Source: Streptomyces sp. G-G2
Lineage (GTDB): Bacteria > Actinomycetota > Actinomycetes > Streptomycetales > Streptomycetaceae
Assembly: GCF_030063135.1 (NCBI RefSeq)
Contig: NZ_JASISO010000044.1
Location: 1-64,000 of the forward strand
Direction: 5' to 3'
DNA length: 64,000 nt
The position numbers and the translations under genes are program-made. Below are positions 63,388 to 64,000 of this stretch, in pieces; the first letter of the stretch is position 1; each line of letters starts with the position of its first letter. Under the pieces are notes generated by a model that saw nothing but the letters and a program-made list of their open reading frames with translations, had not been told where the DNA came from and did no database searches.

Positions 63388-64000
63388 ATGAGGATGCTGA
63401 TCAACAGTCCCGAGACCGTCGTCGCCGACGCGCTGCGCGGGCTGGCCGCCGCCCATCCCGAGCTGGACGTGGACGTGGAGCGGCGCATCGTCGTACGGCG
63501 TGACGTGCGCGGCGGCGGCCGCGTCGGGGTGGTCTCCGGCGGCGGGTCGGGGCACGAGCCGCTGCACGCCGGGTTCGTCGGGTACGGGATGCTCTCCGCC
63601 GCGTGTCCCGGGGAGGTGTTCACCTCGCCCGTGCCGGATCAGATGGTCCGGGCGGCGGCCGCCGTCGACAGTGGCGAGGGGGTGCTGTTCATCGTCAAGA
63701 ACTACACGGGCGACCTGCTCAACTTCGAGATGGCCGCCGAACTCGCCGAAGAGGACGGCATCCGCATCGAGCGGGTGCTGGTCGATGACGACGTCGCCGT
63801 CACCGACAGCCTCTTCACGGCCGGCCGGCGCGGCACCGGGGCCACGCTCTTCGTCGAGAAGATCGCCGGAGCCGCCGCCGAGGAGGGCGCGCCGCTGGAG
63901 CGGGTCGCGGCGATCGCCCGGCGCGTGAACGGTTCCTCGCGGAGCTTCGGGGTGGCGCTGAGCCCCTGCACCACGCCCGCCAAGGGCAGCCCCACCTTCA
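63388..64000 (+). CDS. dhaK: Dihydroxyacetone kinase subunit DhaK, 5' part
   Basis: 204 codons are visible before the window ends. The substrate-binding subunit motifs are present: VSGGGSGHEPLHAGFVGYG (about 49-67) and FIVKNYTGDLLNFEMA (about 103-118). The catalytic histidine that forms a hemiaminal with dihydroxyacetone lies beyond the edge. ATG 63388 has GGGAG seven bases upstream; the in-frame ATG at 63382 is too close to it. Whether DhaL and a phosphotransfer partner follow cannot be seen. Confidence 0.9.
   Translation, partial: MRMLINSPETVVADALRGLAAAHPELDVDVERRIVVRRDVRGGGRVGVVSGGGSGHEPLHAGFVGYGMLSAACPGEVFTSPVPDQMVRAAAAVDSGEGVLFIVKNYTGDLLNFEMAAELAEEDGIRIERVLVDDDVAVTDSLFTAGRRGTGATLFVEKIAGAAAEEGAPLERVAAIARRVNGSSRSFGVALSPCTTPAKGSPTF

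Overview
The window is a high-GC actinobacterial chromosome segment, almost certainly Streptomyces. The evidence is strong G/C third-position bias, GTG starts, a mycothione reductase gene, many Streptomyces-type small membrane or secreted proteins, a Pls/PosA-type homopoly(amino acid) synthetase, and ANTAR/GAF/PAS/SpoIIE regulators. I see no rRNA, tRNA or CRISPR array.

Layout. 0-12 kb: a lipoprotein, a short UvrA-like ABC ATPase, a dipeptide-type ABC importer (two permeases and a fused double ATPase, divergent from its binding lipoprotein), and two related small proteins. 12-18 kb: a 167-bp MITE-like element, then a Pls/PosA-family synthetase followed by an M1 aminopeptidase. 18-20.5 kb: a tail-tube-like protein divergent from a Vps62/aerolysin-like protein, beside a small helical protein that has a paralogue at 29.5 kb. 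20.6-25.6 kb: oxidoreductase/TetR divergent pair, serine hydrolase, mycothione reductase. 25.7-29.5 kb: a tightly coupled redox/signalling cassette (receiver-flavoreductase fusion, cyclic-nucleotide-binding histidine kinase, UBP zinc finger). 29.5-36 kb: STAS protein, multidomain PP2C phosphatase, class II amidotransferase and several very small membrane proteins. 36-41 kb: xanthine dehydrogenase operon with a promoter/operator and possible leader peptide. 41-46.8 kb: PadR regulator with a perfect operator, acyl-CoA dehydrogenase, GH16 glucanase, DUF3533-type membrane protein. 47-50.8 kb: PAP2 phosphatase, YihY/BrkB protein, PAP2-diacylglycerol kinase fusion. 51-55.4 kb: MHS-type transporter, PucR-type regulator and SDR oxidoreductase.

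55.5-61.8 kb is a mobile, decaying region. One amino acid permease gene has been split. Its C-terminal part lies at 55.5-55.9 kb and its N-terminal part at 61.1-61.8 kb, with about 5.2 kb between. That insert holds a solo ISL3-type end, an intact IS4-like element, an intact membrane Ser/Thr kinase gene and an ISL3 element whose transposase is broken. The window ends with a ROK regulator and the start of a dihydroxyacetone kinase gene (dhaK).

The most interesting candidates are the Pls/aminopeptidase pair, the three-gene redox-signalling cassette, the tail-tube/pore-forming divergent pair, and the kinase carried between insertion sequences in a dead permease. All functions are read from motifs and family knowledge; no database search was possible.
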